Positions 5,792-11,956 of a stretch of 11,956 bases of DNA are shown in pieces. A program made the translations under genes and the position numbers. Source of the DNA: Bifidobacterium sp. Its GTDB lineage: Bacteria > Actinomycetota > Actinomycetes > Actinomycetales > Bifidobacteriaceae. The DNA is taken from positions 1 to 11,956 of the forward strand of contig JAIJEI010000048.1 in assembly GCA_022739095.1 (NCBI GenBank), in the 5' to 3' direction. The first letter of the stretch is position 1. Every line of letters starts with the position of its first letter. A model generated the notes under the pieces. That model saw nothing but the letters and a program-made list of their open reading frames with translations, was not told the DNA's origin and made no database searches.

Positions 5792-7654
5792 ATGAGCCCT
5801 GAAGCCTTAAGTGAACTGATTTCCAGCATTGCCCACAACCTCGTCGCCGCCGGCCAGGCCGGTACGCTGACCGACGAGCTGATTCCGCCCGTCGACAAGC
5901 TCGCCGTGATGCGACCGAAGGACCGCGCGCATGGCGACTGGGCCTCCAACATCGCCATGCAGCTGGCCAAGAAGGCCGGCATGAAGCCGCGCGATCTGGC
6001 CGAGCCGTTCGCCGCTGCGCTCGCTGAAGCCGACGGCATCGCCAAGGTCGAGGTGGCCGGCCCCGGCTTCATCAACATCACGCTTGACTCCGCCTCGGCC
6101 GCCGCCGTGGTAGACACCGTGCTCGCCGCCGGTGCCGTGGCCGACACCGGCAAGCACCTCAACAAGGCCAACGAATACGGCCGCAACGCCCATCTGGGCG
6201 GCCAGACCCTGAATCTCGAGTTCGTTTCCGCCAATCCCACCGGTCCGATTCACATTGGCGGCACTCGTTGGGCCGCGGTCGGCGACGCCATGGCCCGCGT
6301 GCTTGAGGCCAACGGCGCCAAGGTGGTGCGCGAATACTATTTCAACGACCACGGCGAGCAGATCAACCGCTTCGCCAAGTCGCTGGTCGCCGCTTGGGCT
6401 GAGGCCAACAACCTCGGTGAGGCCGGCTACCAGACCGAAACCCCGTGCGACGGCTACAAGGGTGCCTACATCAACGAGATCGCCGCCCGTGTTCAGGCCG
6501 AAGCCGAGTCCGACGGCGTGGACCTGACCGCACTGGCCCACCAGGATCAAGGCCTGAACGATGACGGCGAACCGCTCGGCGAGGCCGATACCGAAGTGCG
6601 CGAGGAATTCCGCAAGCGCGCTGTGCCGATGATGTTCGACGAGATTCAGAAGTCCATGAAGGACTTCCGCGTGAACTTCGACGTCTGGTTCCATGAGAAC
6701 AGCCTGTACGCCGACGGCAAGGTCGATGCCGCCATCGAAGAGCTCAAGTCTCGCGGCGACATCTTCGACAAGGACGGCGCCACTTGGTTTGAATCCACCA
6801 AGCACGGCGACGACAAGGACCGTGTGATCATCAAGTCCAATGGTGAGTTCGCCTACTTCGCCGCCGACATCGCCTACTACTGGGACAAGCGTCACCGCGC
6901 CGAAAACCCGGCTGACGTGGCCATCTACATGCTTGGCGCCGACCACCACGGCTACATCGGCCGCATGATGGCCATGTGCGCGGCCTTTGGCGACGAGCCC
7001 GGCAAGAACATGCAGATCCTCATCGGCCAGCTGGTCAATGTAATGAAGGATGGCAAGCCCGTGCGCATGTCCAAGCGCGCCGGCAACGTCGTGACCATCG
7101 ACGACCTGGTCTCCGTGGTCGGCGTGGACGCCGCCCGCTACTCGCTGGCCCGCTCCGATTACAACCAGAACTTCGACATCGACCTGGCCCTGCTCGCCTC
7201 GCACACCAACGACAATCCGGTGTACTACGTGCAGTACGCACACGCCCGCTCCAAGAACGTGGACCGCAACGCAGCCGCCGCCGGCATCAGCTACGAGGGT
7301 GCCGACCTGGCCCTGCTCGACACCGAGGCCGACGGCGAAGTGCTCGCCGCCCTCGCCCAGTTCCCGAGCGTGCTCGCCACTGCGGCTGACGACCGCCAGC
7401 CGCACAAGGTGGCCCGTTACCTCGAAGAGCTGGCCGCCACCTATCACAAGTGGTACAACGTGGAGCGCGTGGTGCCGATGGCCCTGACCGATCCGGAAAC
7501 CCGTGGCGACGACGAGGCTCGCAAGGCCTTGGAGATCGTCAAGAACCCGGAGCCGGCCCGTGCCGCCGCCCGCCTGAAGCTCAACGACGCCGTCCAGCAG
7601 GTCATCGCCAACGGCCTCGACCTCCTCGGCGTCACCGCCCCGGAGCAGATGTGA
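5792..7654 (+). CDS. argS: Arginyl-tRNA synthetase
   Basis: A 620-residue class Ia aminoacyl-tRNA synthetase that charges tRNA-Arg with arginine. The N-terminal tRNA D-loop-binding domain (about 1-110) includes GDWASNIAMQLAK. The catalytic Rossmann core carries SANPTGPIHIGG with the HIGH-type signature HIGG at 154-157, then REYYFNDHGEQI. The KMSKS-equivalent loop is MSKRAG (426-431). The C-terminal DALR anticodon-binding helical domain begins near YYVQYAHAR and runs to the end. It is somewhat longer than many bacterial ArgRS (about 550-590), with an acidic stretch around residues 240-275. Start is ATG 5792, giving the family N-terminus. The stop overlaps the lysA start (TGATG), so the two are translationally coupled; an argS-lysA pairing is also known in corynebacteria. 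Confidence 0.97.
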   Translation: MSPEALSELISSIAHNLVAAGQAGTLTDELIPPVDKLAVMRPKDRAHGDWASNIAMQLAKKAGMKPRDLAEPFAAALAEADGIAKVEVAGPGFINITLDSASAAAVVDTVLAAGAVADTGKHLNKANEYGRNAHLGGQTLNLEFVSANPTGPIHIGGTRWAAVGDAMARVLEANGAKVVREYYFNDHGEQINRFAKSLVAAWAEANNLGEAGYQTETPCDGYKGAYINEIAARVQAEAESDGVDLTALAHQDQGLNDDGEPLGEADTEVREEFRKRAVPMMFDEIQKSMKDFRVNFDVWFHENSLYADGKVDAAIEELKSRGDIFDKDGATWFESTKHGDDKDRVIIKSNGEFAYFAADIAYYWDKRHRAENPADVAIYMLGADHHGYIGRMMAMCAAFGDEPGKNMQILIGQLVNVMKDGKPVRMSKRAGNVVTIDDLVSVVGVDAARYSLARSDYNQNFDIDLALLASHTNDNPVYYVQYAHARSKNVDRNAAAAGISYEGADLALLDTEADGEVLAALAQFPSVLATAADDRQPHKVARYLEELAATYHKWYNVERVVPMALTDPETRGDDEARKALEIVKNPEPARAAARLKLNDAVQQVIANGLDLLGVTAPEQM

Positions 7655-9249
7655 TGAATGCTATTTCTCCAATTTGGCTGGCTGCCACGGCTGTGAATGC
7701 CGACGGTGCCATTACATTCCACGGTCGTACCGCCGAATCGCTGCTTGACGAGTTCGGTTCGCCGCTCTATCTCATCGACACTGATGAAGTAGTCGCACGT
7801 GCCAGGCACTTCGTGCGCGCTGCCGCCGAAGCATTCAACACCTCCACTACGCACGTGAGCTTTGCCGGCAAGGCGTTTCTGTCCAAAGAAGTCGTGCGAT
7901 TGGTCACCGAGGCCGGCATGTTTGTGGACACCTGCACGATGGGCGAGATGAAAATCGCCCTCGCCGCTGGAGTTCCCGGACGTCGTCTGGTGTTGCACGG
8001 CAACAACAAGTCCGATGAGGAAATCGCGCTGGCCATCGAACAGGGCTTCGCCAAAATCGTGATCGACGAGCCTGACGAGCCGGAGCGCGTTGCTGCCATC
8101 GCCCGCAAGCTCGGCAAACGCGCCCGCGTGATGCTGCGCGTCACCGTCGGCGTCCACGCCGGCGGCCACGAGTACATCTCCACCGCGCACGAGGACCAGA
8201 AGTTCGGCGTGCCGCTGCTGGCCGCCGGGGCCGACGCCGCCGTGCTTGACGTGCTGAACGACCTCAAAGACGTGACGCCCGCCGCTGCCAACGCGCGTAT
8301 CTCTGCGACGCATTCCCCGGAAAGCGGCGCGGAAAAGACCGAGAAATCAGAGCGCGAGCTGCACTACGACGTCAAGTACCCGTACGACCTGAGCCACGAG
8401 GAAGTCTCCGATACGGACAAGGCGTTGGCCGCCGCGATGGAAGCCATTGCGGACGGTCCATCCATCGCCGTGCTCAAGACCATCCTCGCCAACCAGGATG
8501 TACTCGAACTGGTCGGTGCCCACTCGCACATCGGCTCCAACATCCACGATGCGGACGCCTTCATTCACGCGGCCAAGCGCATGATGCTGCTGCGCAAGAC
8601 CCTGTGGGCCACCGACGCCTACATCCTGCCCGAAATCGACCTCGGCGGCGGCTACTCCGTGGCCTACACCGATGGCGAAGATTCAATGGACATTGATGTG
8701 GAACTCACTCGCTTGGCAGATGCGGTCAACAGCACCAACCGCGCGCTCGGCATGCCCGCGCCGGCCATCAGCTTCGAGCCGGGCCGTTACATCGTGGCAC
8801 CCGCCGGCGTAACCCTGTACCGCGTGGGCACCATCAAGCACGTGTACTTGTCTGATGTCAAAGACAGTGCCGGCAACCCGATTGCCGAGCGCGTGTACGT
8901 GTCCGTGGATGGCGGCATGTCCGACAACATTCGTCCGGCACTTTACGGTGCCGACTACACCGCGCGTCTGGCGAATCGCACAGGTTCCGCCGAGACGATG
9001 CTGGCGCGCGTGTGCGGCATGCACTGCGAATCCGGCGACATCGTGGTTCACGAGGTGCAGTTGCCCGCCGATTTGAAGCGTGGCGACATTCTCGCCGTGC
9101 CGGTCACCGGCGCATACGGCCGCACCATGGCCAGCAATTACAATCAGGCGCTGATTCCTGCGGTGGTCGCCGTCAGCGAGTCCGGTGCACACGTCATGCT
9201 CCGCCGCCAGACTGTAGACGACCTACTCAGCCTCGACGTCAGCGAGTGA
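7654..9249 (+). CDS. lysA: Diaminopimelate decarboxylase
   Basis: A 531-residue PLP enzyme that decarboxylates meso-diaminopimelate to L-lysine, the last lysine step. The alanine-racemase-like barrel carries the PLP lysine Lys73 in FAGKAF, then GNNKSDEE, HSHIGSN (290-296), LGGGYS (330-335) for PLP phosphate, and FEPGRYIVAPAG. The C-terminal beta domain has CESGD with the substrate-contacting Cys458, then GAYGRTMASNYN. Start ATG 7654 shares one base with the argS stop; GGAG at 7642-7645 lies in the argS end, 8 nt upstream. It is longer than usual (about 420-450 residues): between KFG (183-185) and LVGAHSH (286-292) there are about 100 residues, where the mycobacterial enzyme has about 23. The extra segment is highly charged and probably a surface domain. 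Catalytic residues are intact, so the enzyme should be active. Confidence 0.95.
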   Translation: MNAISPIWLAATAVNADGAITFHGRTAESLLDEFGSPLYLIDTDEVVARARHFVRAAAEAFNTSTTHVSFAGKAFLSKEVVRLVTEAGMFVDTCTMGEMKIALAAGVPGRRLVLHGNNKSDEEIALAIEQGFAKIVIDEPDEPERVAAIARKLGKRARVMLRVTVGVHAGGHEYISTAHEDQKFGVPLLAAGADAAVLDVLNDLKDVTPAAANARISATHSPESGAEKTEKSERELHYDVKYPYDLSHEEVSDTDKALAAAMEAIADGPSIAVLKTILANQDVLELVGAHSHIGSNIHDADAFIHAAKRMMLLRKTLWATDAYILPEIDLGGGYSVAYTDGEDSMDIDVELTRLADAVNSTNRALGMPAPAISFEPGRYIVAPAGVTLYRVGTIKHVYLSDVKDSAGNPIAERVYVSVDGGMSDNIRPALYGADYTARLANRTGSAETMLARVCGMHCESGDIVVHEVQLPADLKRGDILAVPVTGAYGRTMASNYNQALIPAVVAVSESGAHVMLRRQTVDDLLSLDVSE

Positions 9250-9324
9250 GAGAAAGCCCGCACTGCCGGAAATAATCCGTAAAATAGCGGTGGGATATAG
9301 AAAACTTTTTGGAAGGATCCTGAA
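9250..9324 (+). promoter_or_regulatory. lysA-hom gap with candidate hom promoter
   Basis: This 75-nt gap is AT-rich compared with its surroundings. TAAAAT (9280-9285) fits a -10 box about 40 nt before the hom start, and GATATA (9294-9299) is a second candidate; neither has a clear -35. CACTGC (9261-9266) and GCGGTG (9287-9292) form a short imperfect inverted repeat around the first box. GGAAGGA (9311-9317) is a strong ribosome binding site 7 nt before the TTG start. No terminator follows lysA, so read-through from argS-lysA is possible. Confidence 0.4.
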
Positions 9325-10641
9325 TTGGCTCACAACGACGAAACCCCGATTCGCGTCGGCCTGATCGGCGCCGGCACCGTTGGCTCCCAGACGGCGCGTC
9401 TGATCGTCGAGCAGAAGGACGAACTGTCCGCTCGCATCGGCCGTCCGATCGAGCTCACCGGCGTCGCGTGCCGCCATCCGAAGGCCACCGAGGCGTTCCC
9501 ATGGATCGACCAGTCCATCGTCACCACCGACACCATGAGCGTGGCCGCCAACTCGGACATCGTCATCGAACTCATCGGAGGCACCACCGCGGCCCGTGAA
9601 TTCGTGCTGGCCGCCATCGAATCCGGTGCCTCCGTGGTCACCGCCAACAAGGCGTTGCTGGCCAAATACGGTCCCGAGATCTACGCCGCCGCCGAAGCCA
9701 AAGGCGTCGACATCTACTTCGAAGCCGCCGTGGGCGGCGCGATCCCGTTCCTGCGGCCGTTGCGCGAATCCCTGGTCGGCGACAGGGTGACCAGCATGCT
9801 CGGCATCGTCAACGGCACCACCAACTACATCCTCGACGAGATGACCACCAAGGGTCTCCAGTTTGATGACGTCCTGAGGGACGCCCAGGCCAAAGGCTAC
9901 GCCGAGGCCGACCCGACCGGCGACGTCGAAGGCTACGACGCCGCCAACAAGGCCGCCATCATGGCCACCCTCGGCTTCCATACCTCCGTGACCATCGACG
10001 ACGTGTCCGTCGAAGGCATCACCAAGATCACCGCCGACGACATCGCCGCAGCCACCGCCGAACACAAGGTCATCAAGCTGCTCGCCGTGGTCGAGAACGG
10101 CGAGGCTGGCGTTTCCGCCCGAGTCTACCCGGCCCTGATCGACGAGAACCACCCGCTGGCCTCCGTGCACGGCTCCTTCAACGCCGTGTTCGTCAAGGCC
10201 GAGGCCGCCGACGACCTCATGTTCTACGGCCGTGGTGCCGGTGGCGCGCCGACCGCCTCCGCCGTTGTGGGCGACGTGGTGACCGAAGCCCGTCACATCA
10301 CCGCCGGCTGCACCGGCCCGGCCATCCCGCTGTACAAGAATTTGCCGAAGGCTCCGATTACCGCCTCCAAGGCTGCATTCGCCGTGCGCTTCCTGATTCA
10401 CGACAAGCCGGGCGTGCTGGCTGCCATCGCCGCCGAGTTCGCCAAGAACGGCGTCTCCATCAACGGTGTGAACCAGGACTTGAAGCCCACCATGACCGAC
10501 CCCGGCTACGACGGCGAGATCCAGCAGCTGCGCGTCGTGACCCACCTGACCGACGAGGAAACCCTACGCAACACCGTCAAGGCCGTGCAGGCGCTCGACT
10601 TCGTCACCGGCGACCCGTCCATCCTGCGCGTGCTGGACTGA
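9325..10641 (+). CDS. hom: Homoserine dehydrogenase with C-terminal ACT domain
   Basis: A 438-residue enzyme that reduces aspartate semialdehyde to homoserine with NAD(P)H, the branch toward threonine and methionine. The N-terminal Rossmann domain has GAGTVG (15-20). The signature AAVGGAIPFLRPL, NGTTNYILDEM and DPTGDVEGYDAANK carries the catalytic pair Asp205/Lys209, spaced as in yeast Asp219/Lys223. An ACT domain from about 352 to the end (AVRFLIHDKPGVLAAIA) suggests allosteric threonine inhibition, as in other monofunctional Hom of Gram-positive bacteria. The start is TTG 9325, chosen because GGAAGGA stands 7 nt upstream and the NAD motif follows at once; no nearby ATG fits. It is not fused to aspartokinase. 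thrB lies 48 nt downstream. Confidence 0.96.
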   Translation: MAHNDETPIRVGLIGAGTVGSQTARLIVEQKDELSARIGRPIELTGVACRHPKATEAFPWIDQSIVTTDTMSVAANSDIVIELIGGTTAAREFVLAAIESGASVVTANKALLAKYGPEIYAAAEAKGVDIYFEAAVGGAIPFLRPLRESLVGDRVTSMLGIVNGTTNYILDEMTTKGLQFDDVLRDAQAKGYAEADPTGDVEGYDAANKAAIMATLGFHTSVTIDDVSVEGITKITADDIAAATAEHKVIKLLAVVENGEAGVSARVYPALIDENHPLASVHGSFNAVFVKAEAADDLMFYGRGAGGAPTASAVVGDVVTEARHITAGCTGPAIPLYKNLPKAPITASKAAFAVRFLIHDKPGVLAAIAAEFAKNGVSINGVNQDLKPTMTDPGYDGEIQQLRVVTHLTDEETLRNTVKAVQALDFVTGDPSILRVLD

Positions 10642-10648
10642 CAAATCT

Positions 10649-10677
10649 GAGCTCCCCTGACACGGGGAGCTCGTTTT
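10649..10677 (+). terminator. Hairpin with short T-run between hom and thrB
   Basis: GAGCTCCCC (10649-10657) and GGGGAGCTC (10664-10672) form a perfect 9-bp stem with a 6-nt loop, followed by GTTTT. It lies 12 nt before the thrB start, immediately upstream of its ribosome binding site AAGGAA (10679-10684). The T-run is short, so partial termination or an mRNA processing/stability element that lowers thrB relative to hom is more likely than a full stop. Confidence 0.6.
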
Positions 10678-10689
10678 CAAGGAACAACC

Positions 10690-11799
10690 ATGAATCCAAT
10701 CTGCAATAGCGTTCACGTGCGCGTGCCCGCCACGTCCGCCAACCTCGGCTCCGGCTTCGATACCGTGGGCCTGGCGCTCGACTACCATGACGAGCTCACT
10801 TTCACGCTCAACGACGACCCAGACGACGGCATCGCCCACGTGATCATCCACGGCGAGGGTGCCGACACCCTCCCACGCGACGAAACCCACCTCGTGGTCT
10901 CCACCTTCCGCCGTGCCTGTGCCACGTTCGGCCTCGGCCGGCTCGGCTTCACGCTGGAAGCGACCAACAACATCCCTCAGGCTCGTGGCATGGGCTCTTC
11001 CGCCGAAGCCATCGTGGCCGGCATCGCCGCCGCCGCGGCCTTCGCCCAGACCGGTGACCTCAACCGTCCGGCCATCTTCGATATGGCCGCCCAGATTGAA
11101 GGCCACCCGGACAATGTGGCTCCGGCTGTGTTCGGCGGCCTGACCGTCTCTTGGGACTTCGAAACCGCGGAAGGCGTCGGCTCGGTCGCCGTTCCCGGCG
11201 GTGAACCGCTGCACGGCGGCTTCCACGCCGTCAACTATCCGGTGGATCCGTCCATCACCGCGGCCGTGTTCGTGCCCGACTATGAGCTGTCCACCGAGAA
11301 GGCCCGTCAGGCGCTGCCTAGGGAACTGCCATACAAGGACGCCGTCTACAACGTGTCCCGCGTGGGTCTGCTGCCCGCTGCGATGAATCCCGTGGTGCTG
11401 GCCCAGGCCGCCCAGCAGGGCAAGTCCGGTGTCGCCGCTTCTGCCCAGGATACCGATACGTGCGCTTGCGCTGACGGAACCCGTGAATCGGCGTTCGCCG
11501 ACGAGCTCGCGGCCGCTCAGGCCCAGTCCAACGCGCTGCTGTTCACCGCCACGCAGGACAAGCTGCACCAGCCGTATCGCGGTGCCCTGATGCCGCCGTC
11601 AACCGAGCTCATCGCGCTCTTCCGCTCCAAGGGCTATGCCGCCGCCGTCTCCGGTGCCGGCCCCTGCGTGCTCGTGCTGCACTACGGCAACGCCCGCGAA
11701 GCCATCGACCAGATCGCATCGGAGCAGCTTGCTTCCGGTCATTGGCGTGTGCTTCACCTGCCCATCAACACCGCCGGCGTCGAAATCGAGCGTCGCTAA
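10690..11799 (+). CDS. thrB: Homoserine kinase
   Basis: A 369-residue GHMP-superfamily kinase that phosphorylates homoserine with ATP, the penultimate threonine step. The three GHMP motifs are present: PATSANLGSGFDTVG (13-27), PQARGMGSSAEA (96-107) as the ATP phosphate loop, and SGAGPCVLVL (321-330). ELSTEKAR and LHQPYR are also typical. Start ATG 10690 follows AAGGAA by 5 nt. The usual length is about 300-320; the excess is mainly an alanine/glutamine-rich segment at about 244-282 with a Cys-Ala-Cys at 258-260, just before the conserved D-x-LHQPYR. It follows hom as in most actinobacteria, while threonine synthase is not in this window. Confidence 0.95.
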   Translation: MNPICNSVHVRVPATSANLGSGFDTVGLALDYHDELTFTLNDDPDDGIAHVIIHGEGADTLPRDETHLVVSTFRRACATFGLGRLGFTLEATNNIPQARGMGSSAEAIVAGIAAAAAFAQTGDLNRPAIFDMAAQIEGHPDNVAPAVFGGLTVSWDFETAEGVGSVAVPGGEPLHGGFHAVNYPVDPSITAAVFVPDYELSTEKARQALPRELPYKDAVYNVSRVGLLPAAMNPVVLAQAAQQGKSGVAASAQDTDTCACADGTRESAFADELAAAQAQSNALLFTATQDKLHQPYRGALMPPSTELIALFRSKGYAAAVSGAGPCVLVLHYGNAREAIDQIASEQLASGHWRVLHLPINTAGVEIERR

Positions 11800-11811
11800 G
11801 TCGAGGAGAAG

Positions 11812-11829
11812 GCTCCCGTCAGCGGGAGC
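11812..11829 (+). repeat. GCTCCC-type hairpin between thrB and the Maf-family gene
   Basis: GCTCCCG (11812-11818) and CGGGAGC (11823-11829) form a perfect 7-bp stem with loop TCAG. No T-run follows; the downstream bases are ATAAGGA, which is the ribosome binding site of the next gene. So it is probably not a terminator but an intercistronic structure, and the next gene is likely read together with thrB. Its stem core resembles the hairpins at 3050-3072 and 10649-10672. Confidence 0.5.
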
Positions 11830-11844
11830 ATAAGGACTTCAGTC

Positions 11845-11956
11845 ATGTCTATTCCGTTAATTCTTGCTTCCAAGTCCAAGCCTCGCCGTGACGTGCTGTA
11901 TTCGGCGGGTATCTGCCCCACAATTCGCGTCTCGCACGTGGATGAGCCTGCTGCGC
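11845..11956 (+). CDS. maf: Maf-family nucleotide pyrophosphatase, N-terminal part
   Basis: The gene runs off the window; 37 codons are visible. The N-terminus MSIPLILASKSKPRRDVLYS matches the Maf signature LILAS-x-S-x-RR-x-x-L, and the following glycine (AGI) and VDEPA also fit. Maf proteins hydrolyse non-canonical or modified nucleoside triphosphates and were first described as septum-formation inhibitors. Start ATG 11845 follows AAGGA (11832-11836) by 8 nt. It is 45 nt after thrB on the same strand with only a T-less hairpin between, so co-transcription is plausible. Any C-terminal extension or fusion cannot be seen. Confidence 0.85.
   Translation, partial: MSIPLILASKSKPRRDVLYSAGICPTIRVSHVDEPAA

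Noticed and set aside
5807..7447. 546-codon open frame antisense to argS
   Set aside because: It is a GC-driven shadow of argS codon use, rich in Gly, Val, Ala and His, with no recognisable domain and no ribosome binding site. argS on the other strand is certain.
7450..7653. Upstream extension of lysA inside argS
   Set aside because: The 68 codons are an out-of-frame read of the argS end, with Arg/Pro/Gly-rich composition and no homology to LysA. ATG 7654 gives the natural N-terminus.
9250..9324. T-box or amino acid riboswitch upstream of hom
   Set aside because: The gap is only 75 nt, with no specifier-loop or T-box core sequence and no terminator hairpin.
9223..10545. 440-codon open frame antisense to hom
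   Set aside because: Low-complexity Gly/Val/Asp/His composition typical of antisense to GC-rich genes. It shows no motif and overlaps a fully supported gene.
1..11956. CRISPR array, tRNA/rRNA genes, insertion sequence or phage genes
   Set aside because: I found no regularly spaced repeats, tRNA-like cloverleaf, transposase, integrase or terminal inverted repeats on either strand.

Overview
This 11,956-base window is a GC-rich, densely coding piece of an actinobacterial chromosome. Protein content and gene order point to Bifidobacterium, most likely the B. longum/B. breve group. That placement is my recognition of the ArgS, NADH oxidase and LysA/Hom/ThrB types, not the result of a search. Strong GGAG-type ribosome binding sites, GTG and TTG starts, and short GCTCCC-type hairpins between genes fit this.

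Layout. (1) 1-113: end of an upstream + strand transcript with an intrinsic terminator at 64-95. (2) 114-1460, minus: FAD/NADH-dependent NADH oxidase (nox). Its leader holds a near-perfect 17-bp palindrome between a candidate -10 box and the ribosome binding site. (3) 1710-3035, plus: murA, first committed step of peptidoglycan synthesis, followed by a terminator at 3050-3081. (4) 3080-4333 and 4427-5359, both minus: a MalY/PatB-type PLP enzyme and a LysR-family regulator just upstream of it. (5) 5449-about 5760, minus: about 100 codons left of an MFS transporter, without its start and most of its membrane segments. (6) 5792-11956, plus: argS, lysA, hom, thrB and the first 37 codons of a Maf-family gene.

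How the genes work together. argS and lysA are translationally coupled (TGATG overlap). hom has its own short leader. A hairpin with a short T-run separates hom from thrB. lysA, hom and thrB are aspartate-family steps: the last step to lysine, the branch toward threonine and methionine, and the threonine branch. Hom carries a C-terminal ACT domain, which suggests feedback control. The MalY-like beta-lyase also touches sulfur amino acid metabolism, so nearly all of 3.1-11.8 kb concerns amino acids. nox and murA are housekeeping genes for oxygen/NADH handling and cell wall synthesis.

Assessment. The window is mainly conserved core genome. I see no defence system, integrase, insertion sequence, CRISPR array or RNA gene. 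The points worth a second look are modest: the nox-leader palindrome, the MFS remnant overlapping the argS promoter region, extra segments in LysA (about 78 residues) and ThrB (about 38 residues), a recurring GCTCCC-stem hairpin, and a possible leaderless argS mRNA.
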